Shown here one piece after another: positions 8,478-17,828 of a stretch of 64,000 bases of DNA. The notes below the pieces were generated by a model. The model had not been told where the DNA came from, searched no databases, and worked only from the letters and a program-made list of their open reading frames with translations. The stretch is from Maribacter sp. BPC-D8 (GTDB taxonomy: Bacteria; Bacteroidota; Bacteroidia; Flavobacteriales; Flavobacteriaceae): the NCBI RefSeq assembly GCF_035207705.1, contig NZ_CP128187.1, positions 3,100,001 through 3,164,000 on the forward strand. Direction: 5' to 3'. The position numbers and the translations under genes are program-made. Within the stretch, counting starts at the first letter, position 1. Each line of letters begins with the position of its first letter.

Positions 8478-10007
8478 ATGAAAAAATCAATATACATACT
8501 ACTGTTCGCACTACTTTCTGTTGGTGCATGTGACGACGGCTTTGAAGAATTAAATGTCAATCCTACCAAGCCTACTCAAGTTGCAGCTGGCAACAAGCTA
8601 ACTGCGGTAATGAAGTTTATCTCTAGCGAAAGATATGATAACTGGAGAGCAGGAATGATCTATCAATCTACAATGATGCAACATGTTGCTACAACTGCAG
8701 GTTATTGGAGTGGCGACAAGTATACTTGGAACAAAGGATACGCTTCTTCATTACTTGATAGATATTATGGTAATGCTGTAAAATCAATTGAAGATTTAAC
8801 ATTACAGCTAGAAGAGGAAGAAGCTCCTGAAGAGATGAAAGCTATTGTAAAAATCTTACGTGTTTTTACATATGCAAGAATTACAGATCTTTATGGTGAT
8901 GTTCCTTATAGCGAAGCAGGAAAAGCAGTTATCGAAGGTATTTATCTACCTAAGTATGATTTGCAAAGTGAAATATATCCTGATTTATTAAATCAATTGG
9001 AAGAAGCTTCTGCTGCTCTAGGTACAGGAACATCTGATTTTGGTGCTGCTGATGTTATCTATAACGGTGACCAAGCAAAATGGAAAAAACTAGCAAACTC
9101 ATTGATGTTGCGCTTAGGTCTTAGATTGATTAAAGTTGACCCAACGGCTTCTCAAGCTTGGGCAGCAAAAGCAATCGCTGGTGGTGTTATGACTTCTAAC
9201 GAAGACATCTTTTATCTTCAACATGATGCTGATAACAAAAATGGTATAGGTGAAGTTTTTACTGCAGACAGCAACCCAAGAATGAGTGATACATTCATTA
9301 ATTTCTTAAAAGATGCAGGTGACCCAAGACTTACAGTGCTAGCTTCTTTACCAGAAAATACAGGCGAAGAAGATGCTGAAGGAAATGCAATTTTAAGAAC
9401 TCCGGCAGAAAGACTTGACCCAGCCAATCAAGCTGGTCTACCAAATGGATTAGATTCAGATTTACTGAATGATTTAACTGGCGAAGAAAATGTTCAAGCA
9501 TACTCAGAACCAAATAGATTATTGATCACGTCTGAAATTGCACCTATGATCTTTCAAACCTATGCTGAAGTAGAATTCATGTTAGCAGAGGCTAATGTAA
9601 GATGGGGTCTTGCAGGTGATGCAGAAGCACACTACAATAATGGTGTTACTGCAGCGATGAAGCATTTATCGCTTTATGGTGCTGATGGCACTATCGCTGA
9701 TGTTGATATCGCAGATTACCTAACGGCTAATCCTTATGATTCTACTAACGCCTTAGAACAAATAAACACCCAATATTGGGCTGCTACATTCTTAAATGAA
9801 TATGAAACATTCTCTAACTGGAGAAGAACTGGTTTCCCTGTTCTTACACCTGTAAATTACCCTGGTAACGTTACCAACGGTACTATACCGAGAAGACTTA
9901 CATATTCTGAAAATGAGCAAAGCACAAATCCGGATAACTATGCGGCTGCAATCGCTATACAAGGTCCTGATGTTCTTACCACACGAGTTTGGTGGGATGT
10001 GCAGTAA
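8478..10007 (+). CDS. SusD/RagB-family nutrient-binding outer-membrane lipoprotein
   Basis: 509 residues with the lipoprotein signal LLFALLSVGAC and mature Cys18, followed by the family hallmark FEELNVNPTKPTQV. It resembles the SusD-like_2 branch. TPR-like helices include VKILRVFTYARITDLYGDVPYSEA (in two parts), and the C-terminal half has the AEVEFMLAEA and FSNWRRTGFP motifs common in this branch. SusD proteins cap the SusC barrel on the cell surface and capture glycan. The gene begins 9 nt after susC and is followed by a strong terminator, so susC-susD form one transcriptional unit. Confidence 0.95.
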   Translation: MKKSIYILLFALLSVGACDDGFEELNVNPTKPTQVAAGNKLTAVMKFISSERYDNWRAGMIYQSTMMQHVATTAGYWSGDKYTWNKGYASSLLDRYYGNAVKSIEDLTLQLEEEEAPEEMKAIVKILRVFTYARITDLYGDVPYSEAGKAVIEGIYLPKYDLQSEIYPDLLNQLEEASAALGTGTSDFGAADVIYNGDQAKWKKLANSLMLRLGLRLIKVDPTASQAWAAKAIAGGVMTSNEDIFYLQHDADNKNGIGEVFTADSNPRMSDTFINFLKDAGDPRLTVLASLPENTGEEDAEGNAILRTPAERLDPANQAGLPNGLDSDLLNDLTGEENVQAYSEPNRLLITSEIAPMIFQTYAEVEFMLAEANVRWGLAGDAEAHYNNGVTAAMKHLSLYGADGTIADVDIADYLTANPYDSTNALEQINTQYWAATFLNEYETFSNWRRTGFPVLTPVNYPGNVTNGTIPRRLTYSENEQSTNPDNYAAAIAIQGPDVLTTRVWWDVQ

Positions 10008-10073
10008 CAATAATTAAGTTTGGTTTTTGAGTGAAACCTCTCATAATAGTTGAGTTAATTTTTATTGAGTTTG

Positions 10074-10101
10074 AAAAGGAGAGGAAACTCTCCTTTTTTT
10101 T
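10074..10101 (+). terminator. Rho-independent terminator after susD
   Basis: A perfect 10-bp stem AAAAGGAGAG / CTCTCCTTTT closed by a GAAA tetraloop, followed by an unbroken T-run to 10101. It lies 67 nt after the susD stop and before the VCBS gene, separating the two units. Confidence 0.9.
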
Positions 10102-10124
10102 GTTTAAAATAGTATCTTGTAATT

Positions 10125-13100
10125 ATGAAAATCAGGCATTTATTTTACTTCTGTGCATTACTGTTTTTATGTTGCGAAAAAGCGCCTAAAAAGATTGAGA
10201 ACAACAACACACTATTTACGCTACTTAAATCAGATGTAACTGGTATTGATTTCAATAATATTATTAAAGACGACAAGGATAAGAATATATTCGCTTATGC
10301 AAATTTCTATGGCGGTGCCGGTGTTGGTGTTGGTGATTTCAATAATGACGGACTAGATGATATTTTCTTTGCAGGCAATATGGTTCCCGATAAATTATAC
10401 CTTAATAAAGGCAATTTAACTTTTGAGGATATCACAGAAAAAGCTGGAATTAAAAATTTCGATGGTTGGTCTACAGGGGTAACTGTGGCAGATATTAATA
10501 ATGATGGTCATTTAGATATTTATGTAAGCAGAGAGCTTTATGATGAAAATCCCGAATGGCGTAGAAACTTACTATACATCAATAAGGGTGATGGCACTTT
10601 TGAAGAAAAGGCTGAAGAATTTCTGATAGCAAATACAGAAAGAACACGGCATGCTACTTTCTTAGACTATGATAAAGACGGATTATTAGATCTTTTCCTA
10701 TTAACTCAACCACCAAACCCAGGTAGTCTATCTAAATATCATGATGCCAACAATCTTCTAATACCTGAATATTCTTTAAAACTTTATAAAAATAACGGAG
10801 ATACATTTCAAGATGTTTCGGAAGAGGCAGGAATTAATAAAACCGGATTCCCAAATGCAGTTTCAGCTAGCGATATAAATAATGATGGGTGGCCAGACCT
10901 TTATGTTGCAAATGATTTTTATGCTCCAGATTTTCTATTTCTAAACAATCAAGATGGAACATTTTCAAGCATTGAAAAAAGCGCCTTAAAACAAACCTCA
11001 TATTATAGTATGGGTGTTGATATTGCTGATATAAACAATGACCAAAACTTAGACATATTTGTTTTAGATATGGTTTCTGAAGACAACTTTAGACTAAAAT
11101 CGAACATGAGCGGAATGAATATCGGCTCTTTCTGGAAAGTGGTCGAAGATGGTGGTGGTTTCCAGTATATGTACAACACACTACAATTGAATAATGGTAA
11201 TGAAACATTTAGCAACATAGCTCAATTTACAGGTATGGCAGCAACCGATTGGAGCTGGTCTAACCTTATTGCTGATTTTGATAATGACGGACTTAAAGAT
11301 ACCTATGTCACTAACGGACTCCTAAGAGATATTAGAAATACCGATGCCGATAAAAATGTGGCGAACTACATAAATACGACCAGAGCTCAATGGCTTCAAA
11401 AGAATCCGAACGCTCAAAATGTAAAAAGCATTTGGGATATCGTCAATCTTGAAAAAGCAGTTAACATGGTTCCTTCCCAACCATTAAAAAATTATGCTTA
11501 TAAGAACAAAGGCGACTTAGAATTTGAAAACAGTTCCAATGAATGGGGCTTAGATGATGAGTCTTTTTCTAACGGTTCTGCTTATGCTGATTTTGATAAT
11601 GATGGCGATTTAGACTTAGTTACCAATAACATTAACAACGAGGCTTTCCTATATCGTAACAATTCAGAAATTCAATCAGATAAGAACTTTCTAAGAATCA
11701 CTTTAAAAGATGAAGCTAACAAACCAACTTTTGGCGCTAGAGTAAACATTTACACTAAACAAGGTGTTCAAACTTTAGAATCTACAAACGTACGTGGCAT
11801 TTATTCAACAAGTGAATCTGCTCTTCATTTTGGCCTAAACTCATTAACAAAAGTAGATAGCATTAGCATTCTGTGGCCTAACGGAAATACTACTATTAAA
11901 AAGAATATTAAAGCAAATCAGTTTTTAGAAATTTCTTCTAATGATTCTGAATCTACTACGCTTAAAACTGAAAAATCTGACACCTATCTTTTTGCAGATA
12001 GAACAACGACTTTCCCTGCTCAATTTAAACATCAAGAAAATAGCTTTGATGATTTTGAAAAGCAAGTTTTACTTCCACACAAACTATCGCAATTTGGTCC
12101 GGCATTAACTACTGGAGATATTAATAACGATGGTCTAAATGATTTTTATATTGGTGGTGCAGCAAACCAAGCTCCTGTCCTATTCGTACAACAAAAAGAT
12201 GGTAATTTTAAAGAAAGTCAGACTGCTTTCTGGCAAAAAGAAGCAGGCTATGAAGATGTTGATGCGCTGTTTGTTGACATCAATAACGACGGATTCAAAG
12301 ATTTGTATGTAGTAAGTGGCGGTAATGAATACCCAAAAAATGATTTCCATTATACGGACAGAATCTATTTAAATGAAGGTAATGGCACCTTTAAAAAAGG
12401 TGCGATACTCAATGCCGATAGAATTAGTGGGTCAGTTGTAAAAGCTGCAGATTATGATGGTGATGGTGATATCGATTTATTTGTTGGCGGAAGACATACG
12501 CCACAGCAATACCCGAATCCGTCTTCTAGTATGTTGCTTATAAATGACAACGGACAATTATCAAACAATACAGAATCACTATCTCCGCAATTATTAAATA
12601 TTGGTATGATTACAGACGCCATTTGGAGTGATTATGATGGCGACCAAGATTTAGATTTAATTGTTGTTGGCGAATGGATGCCGATAACCGTTTTTGAGAA
12701 TAATGATGGAAAATTCACCAAAATTGATGTTGGAGATTTCGACGCAACAAACGGCTGGTGGTTTAGTATAGAACAAGGTGATTTTGACAATGATGGCGAC
12801 ATGGATTACATCGCAGGTAATCTAGGTCTTAATTACAAGTACAAAACGAGCACAGACAAACCTTTTGATGTCTATTATAATGATTTTGATGCCAACGGCA
12901 ACAGCGATATCGTTCTGGGGTATTACAACAAAGAAAAACATTACCCGCTACGAGGGTTTTCGTGTTCTTCGGAACAAGTGCCAGATCTGAAGAAAAAAAT
13001 TATCAAGTACGATGCGTTTGCATCTATGGAGCTGAAAGATGTTTACGGAGAGGAAAAATTGAAGAACTCACTTCACTACTACACAGATACATTTGCTTCA

Positions 13101-13463
13101 GTTTATATTGAGAATACCGGAAACGGTCAATTTAAAATCAGCAACCTACCAAATTTAGCACAGCTATCTAACCTCAACGATATGCTTATTAGGGATTTTA
13201 ACGGTGATGGAGCACTTGATATATTAGGAATAGGCAATCTATATGTTTCAGAAATAGAAACCCCGAGAAACGACGCAGGAACAGGTATTCTTTTACTCGG
13301 CAATGGAAAAGGTGCTTTTACCGCTCAACGCGGTTCTGAAATAGGGTTTTATGCTGCTAAGGATGCCAAAAAGATAACACCTTTATCAAATGGCAAAAAA
13401 GAATATATTTTAGTAGGTAACAATAATGATGCGCTTCAGTTTTTTGAATTAAACAAGAAGTGA
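10125..13463 (+). CDS. VCBS/FG-GAP repeat lipoprotein with ASPIC/UnbV domain
   Basis: 1112 residues starting with a signal that ends in FLCCEKAPKK, probably lipidated on Cys. At least fourteen FG-GAP/VCBS blades carry calcium-binding loops such as DFNNDGLDDIFF, DINNDGHLDIYV, DFDNDGDLDLVT, DYDGDGDIDLFV and DFNGDGALDILG. They form two seven-or-so-bladed beta-propellers. Between them (about 530-600) lies an ASPIC/UnbV-like segment with GARVNIYTKQG and SISILWPNGN. Proteins of this architecture are common next to SusCD pairs in Flavobacteriaceae and are thought to be surface-exposed binding proteins; an enzymatic role is not established. The gene begins 24 nt after the susD terminator and converges on the sulfatase gene. 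Confidence 0.88.
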   Translation: MKIRHLFYFCALLFLCCEKAPKKIENNNTLFTLLKSDVTGIDFNNIIKDDKDKNIFAYANFYGGAGVGVGDFNNDGLDDIFFAGNMVPDKLYLNKGNLTFEDITEKAGIKNFDGWSTGVTVADINNDGHLDIYVSRELYDENPEWRRNLLYINKGDGTFEEKAEEFLIANTERTRHATFLDYDKDGLLDLFLLTQPPNPGSLSKYHDANNLLIPEYSLKLYKNNGDTFQDVSEEAGINKTGFPNAVSASDINNDGWPDLYVANDFYAPDFLFLNNQDGTFSSIEKSALKQTSYYSMGVDIADINNDQNLDIFVLDMVSEDNFRLKSNMSGMNIGSFWKVVEDGGGFQYMYNTLQLNNGNETFSNIAQFTGMAATDWSWSNLIADFDNDGLKDTYVTNGLLRDIRNTDADKNVANYINTTRAQWLQKNPNAQNVKSIWDIVNLEKAVNMVPSQPLKNYAYKNKGDLEFENSSNEWGLDDESFSNGSAYADFDNDGDLDLVTNNINNEAFLYRNNSEIQSDKNFLRITLKDEANKPTFGARVNIYTKQGVQTLESTNVRGIYSTSESALHFGLNSLTKVDSISILWPNGNTTIKKNIKANQFLEISSNDSESTTLKTEKSDTYLFADRTTTFPAQFKHQENSFDDFEKQVLLPHKLSQFGPALTTGDINNDGLNDFYIGGAANQAPVLFVQQKDGNFKESQTAFWQKEAGYEDVDALFVDINNDGFKDLYVVSGGNEYPKNDFHYTDRIYLNEGNGTFKKGAILNADRISGSVVKAADYDGDGDIDLFVGGRHTPQQYPNPSSSMLLINDNGQLSNNTESLSPQLLNIGMITDAIWSDYDGDQDLDLIVVGEWMPITVFENNDGKFTKIDVGDFDATNGWWFSIEQGDFDNDGDMDYIAGNLGLNYKYKTSTDKPFDVYYNDFDANGNSDIVLGYYNKEKHYPLRGFSCSSEQVPDLKKKIIKYDAFASMELKDVYGEEKLKNSLHYYTDTFASVYIENTGNGQFKISNLPNLAQLSNLNDMLIRDFNGDGALDILGIGNLYVSEIETPRNDAGTGILLLGNGKGAFTAQRGSEIGFYAAKDAKKITPLSNGKKEYILVGNNNDALQFFELNKK

Positions 13464-13488
13464 TTTCATTCTCATTTAAAAATTATAA

Positions 13489-14922
13489 CTAATCAATAAT
13501 TCCAGGAGCTCTAGTTTCCAGTCCCTCCATGTCTTTTAAAGAATCACCCAGTCGTACTCGCATTTCATCTACTAACTTTTGAATAGTAGCGACCACCTTA
13601 GGGTTACTTGCTGCAACATTGGTTGTTTCGCTTTCGTCAGATTCTAAATCGTATAATTCGATCTCAGCTAAATCCACCATTTTATACTCACCAGGCAAAC
13701 CATCTTTACCAGGTTCTTGACCGTTCATGGTTCTGTACCGATGTGGAAAATACAATTTCCATTTACCATAGCGTACACCGAATAACTCGTTTACCCTGTA
13801 GTAAAAGAAATAAGCTTCTTGCGGACTCTCATCTGTTTTACCCGTAAATAAAGACCAACCACTTTTACCGTCAATTATTTCATCAGGTAGTTTTGCATTG
13901 GTAACCTCTGCCAAAGAAGGTAAAATATCAATTGCCATAAGTGGCGCATCAATAGTTATCCCGCTTTTAATCTCTTTTGGGTACTTAATAATAAAAGGTT
14001 CTCGCTGACCGCCTTCCCATCCGGTTCCTTTTCCTTCACGAAACGGATATGCACTACCAGAATGATTTCCATAAGCCAACCAAGGTCCATTATCCGAAGT
14101 AAAAATAATAATGGTATTTTCCGTCAATCCATTCTTTTCAACTGCCTTTATGATCTCACCAACAGACCAATCTAATTCCATAATAACATCACCATAAAGT
14201 CCCCTATTCGATTTTCCTTTAAATTTATCAGATACATACAAAGGCACATGAGGTTGTGGATGTGGTACATATAGAAAAAACGGATTGTTCTTATTTCGTT
14301 CAATAAAATCAACACTTCGTTCGGTAATTTCTGTCGTTAAGTTCGTTTGATCGGTAAGTGTATCAATCACCTTTTCATTTTCATATAGCGGCAATGGACC
14401 AAAATCGAAAATAGGTCCTTGTTGTGGATGCAATGGCCACATATCGTTCGAATACGGAATTCCGAAGTACTCATCGAAACCTTGTTTGTTTGGCATAAAC
14501 TCCTTTGCATCACCTAAATGCCATTTACCAAAAATTGCCGTGGCATAGCCTTTAGCTTTTAGCATTTCTGCAAGTGTAGTTTCCTTTGGATTCAAACCCT
14601 TTTTACTATTAGGCATAAACGCATTATGAATACCGATACGATTAGGATAACTACCGGTAAGTATCGCAGCTCTTGAAGCTGAACAAACCGCCTGAGCCGC
14701 ATAAAAATTAGTCAGCATTGCTCCATCTCTAGCCATTTGGTCAAGATTGGGAGTATCAATATCATCGGCTCCAAAAACACCAACATCATTATAACCCTGG
14801 TCATCAGTAAAAATTAATATAATATTCGGAGAAACTTCTTCTTTGACTTCAATTTCTTGACCAATGATATATTGACCTATCAAACAAGATAACAACAGCA
14901 AGTAGTTCAATTTAGAAGTCAT
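13489..14922 (-). CDS. Secreted S1-family sulfatase (arylsulfatase type)
   Basis: 477 residues with a signal peptide (about 1-22). Metal-binding Asp40-Asp41 sit in IFTDDQGYND, and the formylglycine motif is Cys80-Ser-Ala-Ser-Arg84 in AVCSASRAAILTGSYPNR. The alanine at the third position is an accepted variant of C-x-(P/A)-x-R. Further conserved segments are GKWHLG, FGIPYSNDM, FTSDNGPW and a C-terminal alpha/beta subdomain. The enzyme removes sulfate esters from glycans or aryl sulfates after an anaerobic or aerobic maturase converts Cys to formylglycine; no maturase gene is visible here. It is the last gene of the minus-strand operon, 52 nt after the DUF2231/cytochrome gene. The subfamily was not determined. 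Confidence 0.92.
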   Translation of the reverse strand: MTSKLNYLLLLSCLIGQYIIGQEIEVKEEVSPNIILIFTDDQGYNDVGVFGADDIDTPNLDQMARDGAMLTNFYAAQAVCSASRAAILTGSYPNRIGIHNAFMPNSKKGLNPKETTLAEMLKAKGYATAIFGKWHLGDAKEFMPNKQGFDEYFGIPYSNDMWPLHPQQGPIFDFGPLPLYENEKVIDTLTDQTNLTTEITERSVDFIERNKNNPFFLYVPHPQPHVPLYVSDKFKGKSNRGLYGDVIMELDWSVGEIIKAVEKNGLTENTIIIFTSDNGPWLAYGNHSGSAYPFREGKGTGWEGGQREPFIIKYPKEIKSGITIDAPLMAIDILPSLAEVTNAKLPDEIIDGKSGWSLFTGKTDESPQEAYFFYYRVNELFGVRYGKWKLYFPHRYRTMNGQEPGKDGLPGEYKMVDLAEIELYDLESDESETTNVAASNPKVVATIQKLVDEMRVRLGDSLKDMEGLETRAPGIID

Positions 14923-14974
14923 ATGGTTTTTTTAGCTATCTGAATTAACAATAAAAAAATATTTGCAAAGGCGA

Positions 14975-17032
14975 TTAATTAAGCACTACTTCATCAATGA
15001 AAATCCAGCTTTTACCACCTGGATCTGTATGCCAAGCTGGGTTTTTCAACGGACTCTGTATTTGTAATTTTACATATTTAGCGTTAGTAGGTGCAACCTC
15101 TAAATCGAAAAAAGTAAGCTTCACCTCTGCATTCGGTTCTTCTTCACCCAATTCTTTTCTTCCAATTTCTTTATAATTCACTCCGTCTTTAGAGGCTGAC
15201 ACTACTAATGTCTTAGGATAGAATATCCAACTTGCGGGTGCCGATAAAGCACCAATTGATACTTTTGATATTTTATTCTGTTCCTTTAACTCAACAATTG
15301 CATTGAGGTGCTTACCTTCAAAACCTAGCCAATTGCCATCAACAAAGTTAGTAGAACCCCGTTTTTGATCGATTAAAGTTTTACCTTTTTGACCAGCATA
15401 TTTCTCATTTGGTATGGTCAGTAAATTGACATTATTATAAGCGATGTTATTCTTAATGAACGTACGCTCGGCTATCACACTTGGCTTCCACTCCTTTTTT
15501 ACAGCAATTGCTTTTACATTAGCAGTGGTTTGCAAAGTAATTTCAGCATCGTATTTCAAAGAAGCTTCTGTTGGTGTAGAGCCATCAATGGTATAGTATA
15601 TTTCGGTGCCCTCAAAAAGGCTTTCAATTGAAATAGTGAGATGATCACTAAAAAAACTAACATCACTTATTATCGTAGGTGGGTCTAAAATAGTTGCTTC
15701 AAAGACATCTGCCCCAATTTGCTGTATGGTTAACCCAGGGTTATTTGTTTGAAGTTGCGTTAAACCATCTGTAGAAACACTTGTATTCCATAAATAAATA
15801 CTCTGAAGTTTTTTATTCTTTTTAAGTTCAAGAACTAACTTGTCGGTCACTGCTGTACCATAAAGATTCAGTGATTCTAATAGTTCAAAATCAGACAAAT
15901 CATCGGCAATAGCATCAGTTACATTAGTATGCTGTAGCTTCAATTTCAGTAAATTTTTAAAAGGTTTTAATTGCGACATTAACTCATCGCTGAAATTGCT
16001 AAATCCGAAATCCATTTCTACAATATTAGGAGCGTATTCCTCTAGAGCCTCTAACATGTCTTCCGTAATAGAATCCATACTCGACATATTCACCGCCAAT
16101 AAATGATTTTTTCCAGATAGAGTCTGTACTGGTATACCCGCACCCCTAATATTTTGCAACCACTCTTTTGGTATCTCTACGGCGTCTTTGGCTAGAACAG
16201 CCAATGCAGAAGTATCTTGCTCAAGAGAAGTTAGTATTGCAGCTAATTTTCCTTCTCTTGGCAGCTCGTTCACCTTGCATTCAAAACAATTTTTATTTTC
16301 CAGCCACCATTCCAACAGTATCTTCTCGTTATCTGTTAATTGAACCTTCCCTTTCGGTGGCATGTGGTCTTCATTTTCTAAAGGCAAATGCACACGCTCT
16401 AAAAACATAGATCGCTCTTGACCTGCGATCGTATCTAAAAATCCGCCATTATCACCACCTTTCAATAGCTCATTGGGAGAATTCATTACCAAACCACCTT
16501 TTGCTTTGTTTGCATTATGGCAGCTCACGCATTTATCATCAAAAATTGGTTGTACTATTTGGGCATATACCTTCGCTTCTTGAATATTTGTAATTACTAG
16601 TTCTTCCTTTTCTTCCAAGAACAAATAATCTTCGCCATGGGTCATATTACCTCCAAAATGTCCTGTTAAACTTATTAAGCCTAAAACAACAAGAAACAAC
16701 GAAATATAAGATTTACTCAACCAGGTAATTTTACTCCGTTTTACGAAATATAGTAAAACTGTAGTTACTGTAAAAGATACTGCCATCCAACGGTGCAGAA
16801 AAAGAGAATCTACATCATACCCACTTTCTTCACCCAATAGCCAACCCGTGCCCAATGACAATATCGCCGTAGCACCTGCTACCAATAATGTAAATTCAAT
16901 GATTTCATCGAACGATTTTTTTGCAATAAATCGACTATATACTTCAAGCAAAAATGCCATCATAATAATACCGATGGGCAAATGAACAAAAAGCGGATGT
17001 AGGTGCCCTATTTGTATTCCTAATTGAATCAT
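14975..17032 (-). CDS. DUF2231 membrane protein with cytochrome c motif, leucine-rich repeats and discoidin-like tail
   Basis: A 685-residue modular protein. Residues 10-125 form a four-helix DUF2231-type membrane domain (HPLFVHLPIGIIMMAFLLEV). A planctomycete-type cytochrome c segment follows, with one haem-binding CVSCH (168-172). Leucine-rich repeats span about 325-440 (LLKLKLQHTNVTD, LLESLNLYGTAVTD). Next come a chitobiase/FN3-like module (about 460-510, IYYTIDGSTPT) and a C-terminal discoidin-like domain ending AWHTDPGGKSWIFIDEV. The layout suggests a membrane-anchored periplasmic electron carrier that also binds carbohydrate or protein. The last 200 residues resemble the whole of the next-upstream gene product, pointing to duplication within the operon. 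The function is unproven. Confidence 0.78.
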   Translation of the reverse strand: MIQLGIQIGHLHPLFVHLPIGIIMMAFLLEVYSRFIAKKSFDEIIEFTLLVAGATAILSLGTGWLLGEESGYDVDSLFLHRWMAVSFTVTTVLLYFVKRSKITWLSKSYISLFLVVLGLISLTGHFGGNMTHGEDYLFLEEKEELVITNIQEAKVYAQIVQPIFDDKCVSCHNANKAKGGLVMNSPNELLKGGDNGGFLDTIAGQERSMFLERVHLPLENEDHMPPKGKVQLTDNEKILLEWWLENKNCFECKVNELPREGKLAAILTSLEQDTSALAVLAKDAVEIPKEWLQNIRGAGIPVQTLSGKNHLLAVNMSSMDSITEDMLEALEEYAPNIVEMDFGFSNFSDELMSQLKPFKNLLKLKLQHTNVTDAIADDLSDFELLESLNLYGTAVTDKLVLELKKNKKLQSIYLWNTSVSTDGLTQLQTNNPGLTIQQIGADVFEATILDPPTIISDVSFFSDHLTISIESLFEGTEIYYTIDGSTPTEASLKYDAEITLQTTANVKAIAVKKEWKPSVIAERTFIKNNIAYNNVNLLTIPNEKYAGQKGKTLIDQKRGSTNFVDGNWLGFEGKHLNAIVELKEQNKISKVSIGALSAPASWIFYPKTLVVSASKDGVNYKEIGRKELGEEEPNAEVKLTFFDLEVAPTNAKYVKLQIQSPLKNPAWHTDPGGKSWIFIDEVVLN

Positions 17033-17033
17033 G

Positions 17034-17828
17034 CTATTGAATTATAATTTCGTCTATAAACAACCACGGCGTAGTGCCTTTACCTTGATGCCATTCTGGA
17101 ATTCCGCTTAGTGGGTATATTACCACATTAAGAGTATTGTACGTCCCTTTCATTACAGGCACAGTCAAAAAAGTAGCCCCATTTGAAGCTTCTATTTCAC
17201 TCTTAGAATAGGTTTCAGTTCCAATTAATTTTCCATCATAAAAAACTTCAATTCTACCGGGAGCGAAAATCCAGTTCGATTGATTGGTCAAAGCGCTAAG
17301 CACTACTTGTGACACCTCACTATTTCTTTCTAATTGAAGCATAGCCGAAACACTATCAGTTTGGTAACCCAACCATTGTTTATCTCCGCCAAATTGCGCA
17401 CTTCCCTTCTTTAAATCCATTAACCCTGCAGCTCCCAAGCCAGAATACTTTTCACTAGGTTGCTGATTCAATACAAGTGATTTAATCGCACTTTTCTTGG
17501 CAATTTTAACTACTTCTAATTGCACCTCGTCACTTTCTAAATAATCAGGATGATACATGACAGCCTTTATTACAACACTCTTATCAATTCTTAATGGCTC
17601 ATTATAAACTTTAGAGTCTTGATTCACTCCGCTTCCATCCAACGAATATTTTATAACCGAATTAGGTAAGTCTTTGGTAATTTCGAGTGTCGTAAATGAA
17701 TCGAAAAAAACAGCGGAAACAATCATTTTCGGTGAAGCCAACTGAAACATTTCTGTTGCTGCATTTTGAGATATTACTATTTGACTCAACAACATTGTAA
17801 AAAGAGAAAAAATAGTTCGCTTCATCAT
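17034..17828 (-). CDS. Secreted chitobiase/FN3-like plus discoidin-like protein
   Basis: 264 residues with a signal peptide ending near residue 20 (LLSQIVISQ). A chitobiase C-terminal/FN3-like module (about 35-110, VIKYSLDGSGVNQDSKVYN) is followed by a discoidin-like domain with WLGYQTDS, NWIFAPGRIEVF and a terminal PEWHQGKGTTPWLFIDEIII. The same two modules in the same order end the 685-residue protein of the downstream gene. No catalytic motif is visible, so a glycan- or surface-binding role is the most likely. It overlaps the upstream NHL gene by 4 nt (ATGA) and is one nucleotide from the downstream start, so it is part of one operon. Confidence 0.72.
   Translation of the reverse strand: MMKRTIFSLFTMLLSQIVISQNAATEMFQLASPKMIVSAVFFDSFTTLEITKDLPNSVIKYSLDGSGVNQDSKVYNEPLRIDKSVVIKAVMYHPDYLESDEVQLEVVKIAKKSAIKSLVLNQQPSEKYSGLGAAGLMDLKKGSAQFGGDKQWLGYQTDSVSAMLQLERNSEVSQVVLSALTNQSNWIFAPGRIEVFYDGKLIGTETYSKSEIEASNGATFLTVPVMKGTYNTLNVVIYPLSGIPEWHQGKGTTPWLFIDEIIIQ

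Noticed and set aside
13464..13488. Terminator between the convergent VCBS and sulfatase genes.
   Set aside because: The 25-nt gap has no stem-loop.
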